A stretch of DNA of 48,126 nt from Daejeonella sp. Lineage in GTDB: Bacteria; Bacteroidota; Bacteroidia; Sphingobacteriales; Sphingobacteriaceae. The translations under genes and the position numbers were made by a program. Numbering within the stretch: the first letter of the stretch is position 1; each line of letters begins with the position of its first letter. The notes under the pieces are model-generated. The model did no database searches, was not told the DNA's origin, and worked only from the letters and a program-made list of their open reading frames with translations. The stretch covers positions 1-48,126 of the forward strand of contig NZ_JAUYSS010000045.1 in the NCBI RefSeq assembly GCF_030695525.1, in the 5' to 3' direction. Shown here piece by piece: positions 25,384 through 34,947 of the stretch.

Positions 25384-28191
25384 ATGAAGAGACTGTTATT
25401 GATGTTTTGGTGTTTCATCGCTTTTACAGCGTATGGACAGAATGGTTCTGTAATTGATAGAAGGACGTCATTTAAGTTGCCTCAGGGAATAAGTCAAAAA
25501 GACTATTTACCGGATGTGATTATTGTTAAGTTCAGAAAGGGGAGTACTGCAGCTCAGATACGTTCAGCAAGTTCTGCTTCAAGCTTAAGGAACCTTAATA
25601 TTAAGGAATCAGATCTTAATCTAAATCAGCTTTTCAAAAACTCACTAAAAGCAAGCAGTGTTGAGGCTATTCAGCGAATGGCTATCAAAGATACCATTGG
25701 GATTGACAGGATTTATGAATTGAGGTTCAGCTCAAAGCAAGGAATTGAGAAAGTAATTAATGAATTGTTAAGAAATCCCAATATTGATTATGCTGAGCCA
25801 AGCTACGTTCATTATGTTTCCTATACACCCAATGATCCGCTTTACCTGGGTTTTCAAAGCCAGCTTAAACAGGTGAAGGCAGAGGAATCCTGGGATCTGA
25901 TCAGAAATTCTTCCAATACCATCATTGCTATTGTTGATACAGGGACTGATATGGATCATGTTGATCTGAAAGCAAATATTATGCTTCCAGGGATAGACCT
26001 TGTCGGGCTTAGTGGTTTAAACCCGAAGGTCGATTACGATCCCGATGTTACAAGTGATTCCACAGATCATGGGGTTAGTGTTAGCGGCATTGCTTCGGCT
26101 GTTTCTGATAATGGACTTGGAATAGCCAGTATCGCTTATAATGCAAAATTAATGATTGTTAAGGCATGTGCCGATAATAATGCCTCACTTATTTATAAGG
26201 GCTACGAAGGGATTAAATATGCCGCTGATAACGGTGCTCATATTATTAATTGTTCCTTCAGCGGGCCAATGGCTTCTTCATTTGGCCAGGATATTGTGAA
26301 CTATGCCATAGCTAAGGGGAGCCTGATTATTGCTTGTGCAGGGAATTCAAATAGTTCTGCACCCGAATACCCGGCAGCTTATAAAGGTGTGCTAGCTGTA
26401 TCAGCAGTGGATCTGAATGATAAGAAGAATGATTTTTCCAGTTATGGCGGCCATATCTCACTCTCGGCCCCCGGATTGGTTTATTCTACCAAAAATGCCA
26501 ATAAATATGGATGGGTTGCAGGAACTTCTTTTTCAACTCCAATGGTATCAAGTGCAGCAGCATTGGTCAGGGCGAGATTCCCGGCTTTTGATATGTTCCA
26601 GGTAGCTGAGCAATTGAAAGTTAGCTCAGATAATATTGATCAGCTTAATCCTGGCTTTTCAGGTCAGCTGGGACATGGACGCTTAAATGTGTTCAGAGCC
26701 TTAACCGAGACATTACCATCCATTAAATATCAGAAGATTACACTTAACGATAAAGGTGATGGATCAATACCTGCCGGTGATACCCTAGCTATTTTTTTGG
26801 ATATTAAGAATTTTTTATCACCGGCCTCCGGACTTGCGATCAACCTGCAGACCAGCAATCCGAATATTCAGATAATTAATCCGCAATATATACTTAACAA
26901 CATCGGCACTATGGAAATAAAGACTTTGATTGGTCCTTTTCGGGTATATGTCAGGGCTGGTACACCAGATAATGAAACTGTCAATTTCAGCATACATTAT
27001 GCCTCAGGTAGCAATTATAAGAGTACAGAACAATTTCAGGTACGAGTTGCCCGTGATTTTATGAATATTACTGTGAATCAGGTAAGTTCTACTATAAGCA
27101 GTAATGGCCGTATCGGCTATGCCAATAGCAGTGGAGATGATGGTTTGGGATTTATTTATAAATCTGATCCTTTACTGGTTGAGGCATCTTTGATGATCGG
27201 AAACTCTGCTTCCCGGGTTTCAAATAACACCAGGTCGGGTTTTGGAACATCGGATGAACATTTCGTTAAAAAGCTGAGGGTATTTAATGATGACGATACC
27301 CAGGCCGCATTCCTGGGTCGTTCAGAATTTGATGATTCAGGAAATCCAAATCCTTTGAATCTGTATGTCAAGCATAGCCAGACCGCCTATTCAACCGGGC
27401 CTGACGATAAGTATATTATTTCGGAATATGAGATCCGTAATGACGGACTATCCGCTTTAAGCGGTGTCTATGCAGGCTTATTTACTGATTGGGATATTGA
27501 TCCGATTGGCCGCGATGTGACAAAGTATGATCCTATCAACAGAATGGCTTATGTATATGGCAGGCATGGTGGTACCTATTTTGCAGGTGTTAAGCTGCTC
27601 AGCAGGACCGGGCAGGCTGTTTACTATCCCCTGGCCAATCAGGTTTCCGCAGATCCAATTTTTGCTGATTCGGAGTTTAGTTTAGCAGAAAAATATCAAA
27701 CACTCTCTGCCGGAGTTAAATCCGCAGGTTTGGGTGAAAATTCTGCTGATGGTTACGATATATTACTGGTGAGTGGTTATGGGCCATTTACTATCCCGAT
27801 AAATGGAATTGTTAAAGTAGCTTTTGCATTAATTGGAGGAGATTCCCTGAGTGATCTGCAAGCCAGCGCTGTAGCAGCTCAAAAAAAGTATGATGAATTA
27901 ATTAAATACGAAAATACGGATATTGAAGACGGATTTGTGCTCAGTCAAAATTTTCCTAATCCTGGACTCGATCAAACTGTTATTGATTTTAGCCTGACCC
28001 GGCCCGGTCTGACCAATTTGATCTTATATAATGCAGCCGGGCAAGCGGTAAGGGAGTTAATCAGAGATAACCTTGCAAGGGGCACTTACCGAATTAATGT
28101 TGATCTTTCTGATCTTCAGTCCGGTATTTACCTTTACAAGATGCAATTTGAAGGCAAAGAAAAGACCTTGAAATTACTGGTTACAAAATAG
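25384..28191 (+). CDS. subtilisin-like (S8) serine peptidase with type IX sorting domain
   Basis: A 935-residue secreted protease. A signal peptide (to AYGQ) is followed by an inhibitor-like propeptide (about 30-145) and the S8 catalytic domain. The triad is visible as Asp185 (AIVDTGTDMDH), His229 (TDHGVSVSG) and Ser382 (GTSFSTPM), with the oxyanion Asn321 in CAGNSN. A long beta-rich region (about 440-840) follows. The last about 85 residues are a type A sorting domain (LSQNFPNPGLDQTVIDFSL, GIYLYKM, KTLKLLVTK). The His box reads HGVSVSG rather than HGTHVAG but keeps the catalytic His. It should be exported by the type IX system and anchored or released at the surface. Confidence 0.92.
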   Translation: MKRLLLMFWCFIAFTAYGQNGSVIDRRTSFKLPQGISQKDYLPDVIIVKFRKGSTAAQIRSASSASSLRNLNIKESDLNLNQLFKNSLKASSVEAIQRMAIKDTIGIDRIYELRFSSKQGIEKVINELLRNPNIDYAEPSYVHYVSYTPNDPLYLGFQSQLKQVKAEESWDLIRNSSNTIIAIVDTGTDMDHVDLKANIMLPGIDLVGLSGLNPKVDYDPDVTSDSTDHGVSVSGIASAVSDNGLGIASIAYNAKLMIVKACADNNASLIYKGYEGIKYAADNGAHIINCSFSGPMASSFGQDIVNYAIAKGSLIIACAGNSNSSAPEYPAAYKGVLAVSAVDLNDKKNDFSSYGGHISLSAPGLVYSTKNANKYGWVAGTSFSTPMVSSAAALVRARFPAFDMFQVAEQLKVSSDNIDQLNPGFSGQLGHGRLNVFRALTETLPSIKYQKITLNDKGDGSIPAGDTLAIFLDIKNFLSPASGLAINLQTSNPNIQIINPQYILNNIGTMEIKTLIGPFRVYVRAGTPDNETVNFSIHYASGSNYKSTEQFQVRVARDFMNITVNQVSSTISSNGRIGYANSSGDDGLGFIYKSDPLLVEASLMIGNSASRVSNNTRSGFGTSDEHFVKKLRVFNDDDTQAAFLGRSEFDDSGNPNPLNLYVKHSQTAYSTGPDDKYIISEYEIRNDGLSALSGVYAGLFTDWDIDPIGRDVTKYDPINRMAYVYGRHGGTYFAGVKLLSRTGQAVYYPLANQVSADPIFADSEFSLAEKYQTLSAGVKSAGLGENSADGYDILLVSGYGPFTIPINGIVKVAFALIGGDSLSDLQASAVAAQKKYDELIKYENTDIEDGFVLSQNFPNPGLDQTVIDFSLTRPGLTNLILYNAAGQAVRELIRDNLARGTYRINVDLSDLQSGIYLYKMQFEGKEKTLKLLVTK

Positions 28192-28314
28192 CCTCAAAAA
28201 ATCTGTTAAGAAATAAGCCTTCATAAGTCTGATTTATAATATCTAATCTTCCGGGAAGAAGCTTTTGGGATGTGAGAATTATTAATGAAGGAAATAGCTC
28301 AGGAGAAAAAAGGA

Positions 28315-28887
28315 TTAGGAATTGTAGCAAATCCTGCAACGGGGTTCATAACTTTCTTTTTCACCCAGTAAAATCTTCGATTCGTTTGGAACAGTACGGT
28401 ATGAATAACTTGCAGGTCCGCCACATTGTAAACAAACGGCATGAACCTTATTGACTACTTCTGCAATGGACATAAGTTCGGGCATTGGTCCAAAAGGTTT
28501 ACCCTGAAAGTCCATATCCAACCCAGCAATAATCACCCGTATCCCTCTGTTAGCCAGCGTATTGCATACGTCCGGCAATTGATCATCAAAGAACTGCGCT
28601 TCATCTATTCCAACAACTTCTGTATTTGAACTCAAGAGCAGGATCGACGCTGCATTTTCAACCGGGGTAGATTGGATGGAGTTCAGGTCATGTGAAACCA
28701 CTGAGTTTTCATCATACCGGGTATCTGTTTTGGGTTTAAATATTTCGACGTTCAGTTTAGCAATCTGGGCTCTTCGAAGTCTTCTGATCAGTTCTTCTGT
28801 TTTGCCTGAAAACATTGATCCGCAGATGACTTCGATACTTCCGCTAAGCTCTTTCCTTCGTTTAAAGTTGTGTTCGCTGAATAACAT
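28315..28887 (-). CDS. tdk: thymidine kinase
   Basis: A 190-residue type II thymidine kinase of the salvage pathway (thymidine + ATP to dTMP). The Walker A loop GSMFSGKT is at residues 23-30 and GIDEAQFF holds the catalytic Glu. The zinc-binding lasso has Cys pairs in CLQCGG and CRICYNS. Its length and the N-terminal MLFSEHNF are typical of Bacteroidota copies. It stands alone, convergent with the protease gene and divergent from the acidic protein gene. Confidence 0.96.
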   Translation of the reverse strand: MLFSEHNFKRRKELSGSIEVICGSMFSGKTEELIRRLRRAQIAKLNVEIFKPKTDTRYDENSVVSHDLNSIQSTPVENAASILLLSSNTEVVGIDEAQFFDDQLPDVCNTLANRGIRVIIAGLDMDFQGKPFGPMPELMSIAEVVNKVHAVCLQCGGPASYSYRTVPNESKILLGEKESYEPRCRICYNS

Positions 28888-29003
28888 TCTGCTCGATCCT
28901 TCCTCTTTTTTCTGGGTACTAATATCCGATTTTTAATGGATTTAAGAGTATAGAAAAGCTAAGCACTGATCACTATTTAGTCAATACATTTGATAAATGT
29001 GCT

Positions 29004-29011
29004 TATATTTG
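29004..29011 (+). promoter_or_regulatory. -7 promoter element upstream of the acidic protein gene
   Basis: TATATTTG fits TAnnTTTG exactly, 70 bases before the ATG at 29082 in the tdk-divergent gap. A TTTG at 28989-28992 is nearer than the usual -33 distance. Confidence 0.4.
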
Positions 29012-29081
29012 GGTGTGGCTTTTTGCCTTGTTGCTATTTTCGGGCTGATTCAACCTACACAGCCCCCATATTCGAACTAGA

Positions 29082-29996
29082 ATGAATAAGAAAGAAATCT
29101 TTAAGAAAGTTGCCGGAATTATTGCAGAATTGAATGAGCAATATGATTATCTATCCCAGGATCCCGAAAATCTGAATGAACTTGAACTTGAGCTTTTTGC
29201 TGCCAATGCAGATTTTTTATGTGATCATATTACAATTCTTCGGAAGCTTAATCAGAACTCGAAACCGCATAGCCTGGAACCAGAGCCTTCTATTCCTCCT
29301 GTGACCATAAGCCCGGAGACACGAATACAGGAGAAACCTGCTGAAAACCTTATAATTGAAGAAGAATCAGTGAATACTATTCCTGAATGGAAATTTGAGA
29401 TTAAGGATGAATCTATACAATCATTCGACTTTGAAGAGAAGGCTGCGCAGGATTTATTTGATCGGCCGCTCACAGTCGAAGAAATAGAGGTAATCGAGCA
29501 GAAAACGCAGTTGAAAGCTCAGACTGGAAGTGATTTTGAAATGAAAATTGAGGAATCAATAGAGCCTGAACCGGTTAAAGAAGAGTTTTCCAAGACAGAA
29601 TTAAGTCCGGAGTTTAAAATCTTTGAAGAAAATAATTTGGAAGAACCGGCCACCAGTACCGCAGGGTCTGAAGCTGAAGAAAAGCCCCGCACAATTAATG
29701 AGATACTTGCCTCTCAATCTTCTCAAGGTACGGTTTCCAGCCAGTTTGTCCACCGCCAGGTAAAAGACCTTAAAAGTCTGATTAATCTGAATGATAAATT
29801 ATTATTTGTAAGGGATCTTTTCAATGGCTACAGTCTTGCCTATAGTGAAGCTATAGAAATTTTGAATCGCTTTGAAAGTTTTGAGTCTGCTGATAATTTT
29901 CTGAAGCAAAACTATTCTTCGAAGAATAATTGGGCTGAAAAACAGATCGTTGCCGATAAATTCTATGAAATTTTGAACAAACGCTTTTCTAAATAA
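29082..29996 (+). CDS. uncharacterised acidic protein with conserved helical ends
   Basis: A 304-residue cytoplasmic protein with no signal peptide. Residues 1-60 are helical (IFKKVAGIIAELNEQYDYL, ELELFAANADFLCDHI). The middle of about 140 residues is a Glu/Pro-rich, probably disordered linker. Residues about 205-304 form a second helical domain: RTINEILASQ, KDLKSLINLNDKLLFVRDLF, SYSEAIEIL-type spacing and NWAEKQIVADKFYEILNKRF. I do not recognise a family with known function. Its end overlaps the end of rodA by eight bases on the opposite strand. A link to cell-shape or envelope machinery is a guess based only on position. Confidence 0.7.
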   Translation: MNKKEIFKKVAGIIAELNEQYDYLSQDPENLNELELELFAANADFLCDHITILRKLNQNSKPHSLEPEPSIPPVTISPETRIQEKPAENLIIEEESVNTIPEWKFEIKDESIQSFDFEEKAAQDLFDRPLTVEEIEVIEQKTQLKAQTGSDFEMKIEESIEPEPVKEEFSKTELSPEFKIFEENNLEEPATSTAGSEAEEKPRTINEILASQSSQGTVSSQFVHRQVKDLKSLINLNDKLLFVRDLFNGYSLAYSEAIEILNRFESFESADNFLKQNYSSKNNWAEKQIVADKFYEILNKRFSK

Positions 29997-31248
29997 TTCC
30001 CATTCGGTTAGAATCAAATTTAAGCAGTATAAATAGCAGGATCGTAAAACTCCACAGGGAAGACCCGCCATAACTTAAGAAGGGGAGAGGGATGCCAATC
30101 ACCGGAATTAATCCAATGGTCATCCCAATATTTATGAAAATGTGGAAGAACAAGATCGAAGCTACTCCATAACCATAGATTCTCGCAAAAGAGGATCGCT
30201 GTCGTTCTGCAATATTTACAATTCTAATTAACAGGAAGAGGTATAAGCAGATCACAAGGAAACAACCTGCAAAGCCCCATTCTTCACCAACCGTACAGAA
30301 AATGAAGTCGGTACTTTGTTCAGGAACGAAGTTATATTTGGTTTGTGTACCCTGAAGATATCCCTTACCCCATAAGCCACCTGAGCCGATAGCAATTTTG
30401 GATTGATTTAAATTATATCCTATTCCACGTGGGTCATTTACCTTTCCCAGGATGACATCAATCCGGTTCTTTTGATGGGGTTTCAGGATCTTGTTATAGG
30501 CAAAATCAACAGAAAATATAAATAAAACAGAAAAAAGAAATCCTGAACCAATGATGGTTAAGGATTTCCTGCTTTTGCGATAAAAATAAATCAGGATACC
30601 TGCCAGTGCAATAACACCAACAAGTACAATGTATTTATTGTATAAAACCGTCAGTATAAAGAGTAGGATAGAGAGCCCTTCGATGATGAGAAAATAGCCT
30701 GAAAGCCCCTCCCGATATAATACCAGAATCAGGGAACTGAAGGTCAATGCGGAACCGGCATCAGGCTGCAACAAAATAAGTGCTGTAGGCAATAGAATAA
30801 TGAATGCCGCAGTTATCTGTGTTCTGATATCCTGCACCTTAATTGTACCAGAGCTTAGATATCTTGCCAGTAATAAACAGGTGGCAAATTTGGCAAATTC
30901 TGATGGTTGAAGCCTGAAACTGCCGATAGGGATCCAGGCCTGATTTCCTCCCACATTACGACCGATGATCAGAACTAGGATAAGAAGCAAAATGGTAATG
31001 CCATAGAAGACCGGAGAAAAGGTATTGAAAAACTTGTTGTCAAACAGCAGGATAGCAAAGCCAATTATGAATGCTGAAATAATGAAGATCAGTTGTTTGC
31101 CATAATTGGTATCCAGATCAATTATACTTGGATTCATTGGGTCATAAACAGCTGCATGGATGTTGAACCAACCAATAATGCACAAGGTCACATAGGTTAA
31201 TATGATAAACCAGTCTACATTAAAAAAGAGGCTGCGTTGATTATTCAT
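29989..31248 (-). CDS. rodA: peptidoglycan glycosyltransferase RodA (SEDS family)
   Basis: A 419-residue integral membrane protein with about ten helices. SEDS signatures are visible: GGNQAWIPIGSFRLQPSEFAK in the middle and PFLSYGGSSLWSF near the end, with the catalytic-region Asp in LLQPDAGSAL. RodA polymerises glycan strands with its partner PBP2 in the Rod elongation complex. The N-terminal half is a little longer than in RodA of enterobacteria (about 370 residues), which is usual in Bacteroidota. Its start overlaps the PBP2 gene by eight bases, implying coupling. Its 3' end overlaps the convergent acidic-protein gene. Confidence 0.95.
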   Translation of the reverse strand: MNNQRSLFFNVDWFIILTYVTLCIIGWFNIHAAVYDPMNPSIIDLDTNYGKQLIFIISAFIIGFAILLFDNKFFNTFSPVFYGITILLLILVLIIGRNVGGNQAWIPIGSFRLQPSEFAKFATCLLLARYLSSGTIKVQDIRTQITAAFIILLPTALILLQPDAGSALTFSSLILVLYREGLSGYFLIIEGLSILLFILTVLYNKYIVLVGVIALAGILIYFYRKSRKSLTIIGSGFLFSVLFIFSVDFAYNKILKPHQKNRIDVILGKVNDPRGIGYNLNQSKIAIGSGGLWGKGYLQGTQTKYNFVPEQSTDFIFCTVGEEWGFAGCFLVICLYLFLLIRIVNIAERQRSSFARIYGYGVASILFFHIFINIGMTIGLIPVIGIPLPFLSYGGSSLWSFTILLFILLKFDSNRMGII

Positions 31249-33148
31249 TTGATTTCACCTTTGCTTCTGTTAAAACCGTTTTATTGTTGGTACTGTCTTT
31301 ATCAGGTTTCCTGATCACTTTGGCTGAACCCGGCAGCAGGTTTGCGTCCATTAGCCGATCCATATAGGCTTTTGGTCTGTTGATTTTTTTATTAATGTAT
31401 TTTTCAACCATCAGGCTCGCAATTGGTGCCGACCAGGTTGATCCGAACCCAGCATTCTCAACAACTACAGCAATGGCTATTTTAGGATTCTCCCGGGGTG
31501 CAAATGCAACAAAAACAGAGTGATCCTTTCCATGCGGATTTTGAACTGTACCTGTTTTACCGCACATTTCAATTTCCGGAATTCTTGAATACCAGGCTGT
31601 ACCGCTTGGCTGGTTTACCACGGCACTCATCCCATCTATAATCACATCAAAATATTGGGGATCGATGCCGGCACTGTTCTTTTTCAGGTATTCTTCTTTG
31701 ATTACATTTTTATCCCCGATTGCCTTAATCAGGTGTGGCTTATAAAAAAAGCCGCGGTTAGCTACAATAGCCATCACATTTGCCATTTGTAGCGGGGTTA
31801 TTCCCAATTCTCCCTGACCAATAGACAAGGATATCGTAAATGGAGAACCCCATTTGTCGTTCTTGAAGCGTTTGGTATAGTATTCGGCCTCAGGCAGGAG
31901 TCCATTGCGTTCTCCTGGCAAGTCAATTCCCAGGGCAGTCCCGATGCCAAATGCTGAAACGGCTGTACGCCATTTTTTATAGGCATTTACAGGTCGCATA
32001 CCTGCCTGGTCAATCATTCTGGCATAAGTATAGCCATAGTAGGTATTGCATGATTCTGTAATTGAACCTTTTAGCCCAATTGAACCATGAACATGCGTGC
32101 AGCCCATAAAACCCTGGCGTCCATAACGGTAGCCACCCGGGCAAAAGAAATAAGTATTCTCATTAATTGATCCGAACTGCTGGGCGACAAGGGCATTGAC
32201 AACCTTAAAAATTGAGCCGGGAGGATATTCTGCCTGTATCGGGCGAACAAACATTGGTTTGTACGTATCATTGAGCAAAGCCATATAATTATTGCCACGC
32301 TGACGGCCAACCATCAGGTTTGGATCATAACCCGGGCTGCTGACGAATGATAATATCTCGCCTGTGGAAGGTTCGATGGCAACAATACTGCCGATCTTGT
32401 TCTTCATCAATTGCTCTCCCAGTTTTTGCAAATCCTTATCAAGCGAGGAAATCATATGTTCACCCGCAACTGCAACCGTATCATATTTTCCGTCTGCATA
32501 GTTCCCTTTCGGACGGTTTAACGCATCTACCATTAGGTTTTGTACTCCCCGCTGACCTCTTAATAATTCTTCATAAGATCGTTCTACACCTGTAATTCCG
32601 TGATAGTCTCCTTGTGTGTAAAAGCCTTTGGAGTTTTCTATAACCTTTTGATTGACCTCCCCGATATAACCGAGAAAATGGGCAGCAATACTATCGGGGT
32701 ACCTTCTTACAGTTCTGTTTTGCACAAAAAATCCGGAAAAATTGCTAAGCTTCTCCTGAAACGAGGCGTATACCTGTACAGAAAGCTGTTTTTCAAAAAT
32801 AGAGGCTTTGTATGGTGAATAGGAACTGGCTCTTTTAAATCTTCTGTCAAATCCTGTTTTATCAATCCCGATAAGATTGCAGAATTCAATCGTATCGAAT
32901 GGCTTCACTTCCCTGGGAATAACCATCAGATCATAGACCGGCTCATTTTGTACCAATATATTTTTATTTCTGTCAAGGATAACCCCACGTGCGGGATAAA
33001 TAGGTAATCTTCTGATCACATTGTTCTCTGCAGAGAGAATGTACTCATCGCTGATTACCTGAATATAAAACAGACGCATGAGCAGTATAATGGTTATGGA
33101 AATAAAAATTCCCTGAACCACAAACTTTCTCGCAAAAAAACTATTCAT
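31241..33148 (-). CDS. mrdA: penicillin-binding protein 2 (elongation transpeptidase)
   Basis: A 635-residue class B PBP. It has one N-terminal membrane helix (VQGIFISITIILLMRLFYIQ), the pedestal domain, and a transpeptidase domain with the active Ser at about 313 in PGSIFK, SCN in ITESCNTYYGY and KTGT at about 528 (CGKTGTVQNPHG). It cross-links peptidoglycan during rod elongation with RodA, MreC and MreD. The gap of 267 bases before it is the largest in this operon, so an internal promoter is possible, but I found no TAnnTTTG there. Confidence 0.95.
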   Translation of the reverse strand: MNSFFARKFVVQGIFISITIILLMRLFYIQVISDEYILSAENNVIRRLPIYPARGVILDRNKNILVQNEPVYDLMVIPREVKPFDTIEFCNLIGIDKTGFDRRFKRASSYSPYKASIFEKQLSVQVYASFQEKLSNFSGFFVQNRTVRRYPDSIAAHFLGYIGEVNQKVIENSKGFYTQGDYHGITGVERSYEELLRGQRGVQNLMVDALNRPKGNYADGKYDTVAVAGEHMISSLDKDLQKLGEQLMKNKIGSIVAIEPSTGEILSFVSSPGYDPNLMVGRQRGNNYMALLNDTYKPMFVRPIQAEYPPGSIFKVVNALVAQQFGSINENTYFFCPGGYRYGRQGFMGCTHVHGSIGLKGSITESCNTYYGYTYARMIDQAGMRPVNAYKKWRTAVSAFGIGTALGIDLPGERNGLLPEAEYYTKRFKNDKWGSPFTISLSIGQGELGITPLQMANVMAIVANRGFFYKPHLIKAIGDKNVIKEEYLKKNSAGIDPQYFDVIIDGMSAVVNQPSGTAWYSRIPEIEMCGKTGTVQNPHGKDHSVFVAFAPRENPKIAIAVVVENAGFGSTWSAPIASLMVEKYINKKINRPKAYMDRLMDANLLPGSAKVIRKPDKDSTNNKTVLTEAKVKSNE

Positions 33149-33415
33149 TAATTCTGATCAAATAAAGATTTTTTCCTTCTCAATAGCATAATTTCAATAA
33201 ACCAAATACCCGGAAAATTTTCTTTTTAGCTGTTTATATTAAACCGTAAAAGTAAGAAAGAATTTATACTGGAGGCATAAGCCCTTTCTAATTATTTATA
33301 CTTGTTCCTGCAGATTAACTTCAGGTAAAAATTCTAATTCTGCAGCATCATGAAATCCGGCTTTAGTCAATATTCCCCTTATTTTACCGATAAGGAATCA
33401 AGAAATTCAAATAAA
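33149..33415. other. intergenic gap inside the Rod operon
   Basis: These 267 bases between mreD and mrdA hold no convincing gene, promoter consensus or hairpin that I can see. The + strand frame overlapping this gap and the mreD end looks like a chance frame. Confidence 0.5.
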
Positions 33416-33931
33416 TTACCTAACCTTCTTACGGAAAAAGGCAAATTCAGTGATCAGAATCAGGAACACGGTAAAAAAAGTACTCAGAATAACGCGAAGC
33501 AGGGTGAAACCCAGTTCCGAAAATTTAAAGGTTTCAAAACTGAATAAGATCAGATGATGAAAAAAGGTTAGGATAATTGCGTAAAAGACAAACCATCTGA
33601 ATCCCATTATCCCCAGACTGGGTTCAGGTTCATTATCAAAACCATCGCGCTGTACGGTTACAGAAATAAATACAATTCTGACAAATGCCATTACCGTACA
33701 GGCAATTGCATTCAGACCAAGAGTATCGTAAAACACATCAACAGTAATGCCTGCAAAGAAGGCCAGCATAAATAGCAGTGTATTTGGTATTCCGAATGGG
33801 AGGAGGAGAATAAACAGGATATAGAGATAAGGAATACTCAGATTATAATAACCAAGATTTTTAAACAGAAATACCTGAGCTGCAATGAGCACAATAAAAC
33901 GGATACTATTTATGATCAGTGCCCGTCCCAT
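33416..33931 (-). CDS. mreD: rod shape-determining protein MreD
   Basis: A 171-residue integral membrane protein with four to five helices and little else, as usual for MreD. The N-terminal IRFIVLIAAQVFLFKNLGYY and the PYLYILFILLLPFGIP stretch match Bacteroidota MreD. It is a membrane partner of MreC in the Rod complex. Identification rests on size, topology and position: its start shares one base with the mreC stop, and mreB lies upstream and PBP2 downstream. Confidence 0.9.
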   Translation of the reverse strand: MGRALIINSIRFIVLIAAQVFLFKNLGYYNLSIPYLYILFILLLPFGIPNTLLFMLAFFAGITVDVFYDTLGLNAIACTVMAFVRIVFISVTVQRDGFDNEPEPSLGIMGFRWFVFYAIILTFFHHLILFSFETFKFSELGFTLLRVILSTFFTVFLILITEFAFFRKKVR

Positions 33932-34758
33932 TATTCAACTTTATTTTGGGCTTCCAAATTCAACTGTTCTTCTGAAAGCAGATTAATGATTACATAAACG
34001 TATTGTAATTTTGCAAAATCGGTATCCAGTTTTACCTGAATGTTCAGGGCACTATTTCCATCCCTTGTATCCGACTCGGTTACATAACCAACATTGGTGC
34101 CCGGCGGGAAAAGCGAGAACTCCGAAGTGATTACCCTTGCCCCTTTTTTAATAGTCAAATGGCTTTGGATATCTTTCAGAAGGGCAAATCGCGAATCATA
34201 ATTCCCTTCTCCCCAGACCAGAGAGCCAATATTTCCTTCTACACTTGCACTGATTTTTGTTTCAGTGTGCAGCAGGGAACGCACAGTTGAAAAATTCGCG
34301 GAAACATTTAAAATAATGCCAACAACGCCGCTGGACGCAATAACACCCATTCCTTTCTTTATCCCATGCCTGCTGCCCCTGTTGATTGTTAAATAATTAT
34401 TCTTTTGGTGTACCGAATTATTGATTACCCTGGCAACGGTATAGGTGTATTGTTGTTTAAGTAGGCTATCCTGAACTGTTTTCTGGCTGATACTGTCACT
34501 ATAAAAGGATGATTTGAGCAGGTTTCTGAGTCGGGCATTCTCTGCCGCCAGGCTATCGTTGGTCTTCCCCAGAACAAGGTAGCTGCTAAACTCATTTACC
34601 CGTTCATATGCAGCACCTGCTAACTGATTAGATGAATTCCACACACTGGCACGCTGGTATGAATTATTATTGACCAGCAGGATTAAGGAAATAGTGAAGA
34701 AGATTACCAGCAAAAAAAATGCGTTGTACTTACTGATGAAAAGCCAGAGGTTACGCAT
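33931..34758 (-). CDS. mreC: rod shape-determining protein MreC
   Basis: A 275-residue bitopic protein. It has one membrane helix (FFLLVIFFTISLILLVN), a coiled coil of about 40 residues (NDSLAAENARLRNLL) and a C-terminal beta domain with typical MreC text (YLTINRGSRHGIKKGMGVIA, GVVGIILNVS, ARVITSE). It links cytoplasmic MreB to periplasmic PBP2. It is separated from mreB by 186 bases that contain a repeat element. Confidence 0.95.
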   Translation of the reverse strand: MRNLWLFISKYNAFFLLVIFFTISLILLVNNNSYQRASVWNSSNQLAGAAYERVNEFSSYLVLGKTNDSLAAENARLRNLLKSSFYSDSISQKTVQDSLLKQQYTYTVARVINNSVHQKNNYLTINRGSRHGIKKGMGVIASSGVVGIILNVSANFSTVRSLLHTETKISASVEGNIGSLVWGEGNYDSRFALLKDIQSHLTIKKGARVITSEFSLFPPGTNVGYVTESDTRDGNSALNIQVKLDTDFAKLQYVYVIINLLSEEQLNLEAQNKVE

Positions 34759-34763
34759 ACTCC

Positions 34764-34947
34764 AAGTTATAAGTTATAAGTATTAAGTCGTAAGTTTTAA
34801 ATGGAAATTCATTCATACTTCAAACTAAATAGCTAAAATTTGGGGTCATTTTAATGGAAAGGTTAACATTAATATGTATTGTATTAGTAATTGTAGAAAT
34901 AAACTAAACCTATAACTTACAATTTATAACATATTACTTACCACTTA
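34764..34947. repeat. AAGTTATAAG word repeats, inverted across the mreB-mreC gap
   Basis: The left cluster at 34764-34794 is made of AAGTTATAAG-like words. The right cluster at 34911-34947 has their complements (TATAACTTAC, TTATAAC, ATTACTTACC), and TAAGTTATA at 34770-34778 pairs exactly with TATAACTTA at 34911-34919. The last few bases run into the mreB 3' end. The arms could fold into a long imperfect hairpin in the mreB-mreC transcript. Confidence 0.6.

Noticed and set aside
33350-33547. A + strand 65-residue frame at the mreD end
   Set aside because: It overlaps mreD antisense, is highly polar without a pattern, and has no promoter or ribosome site.
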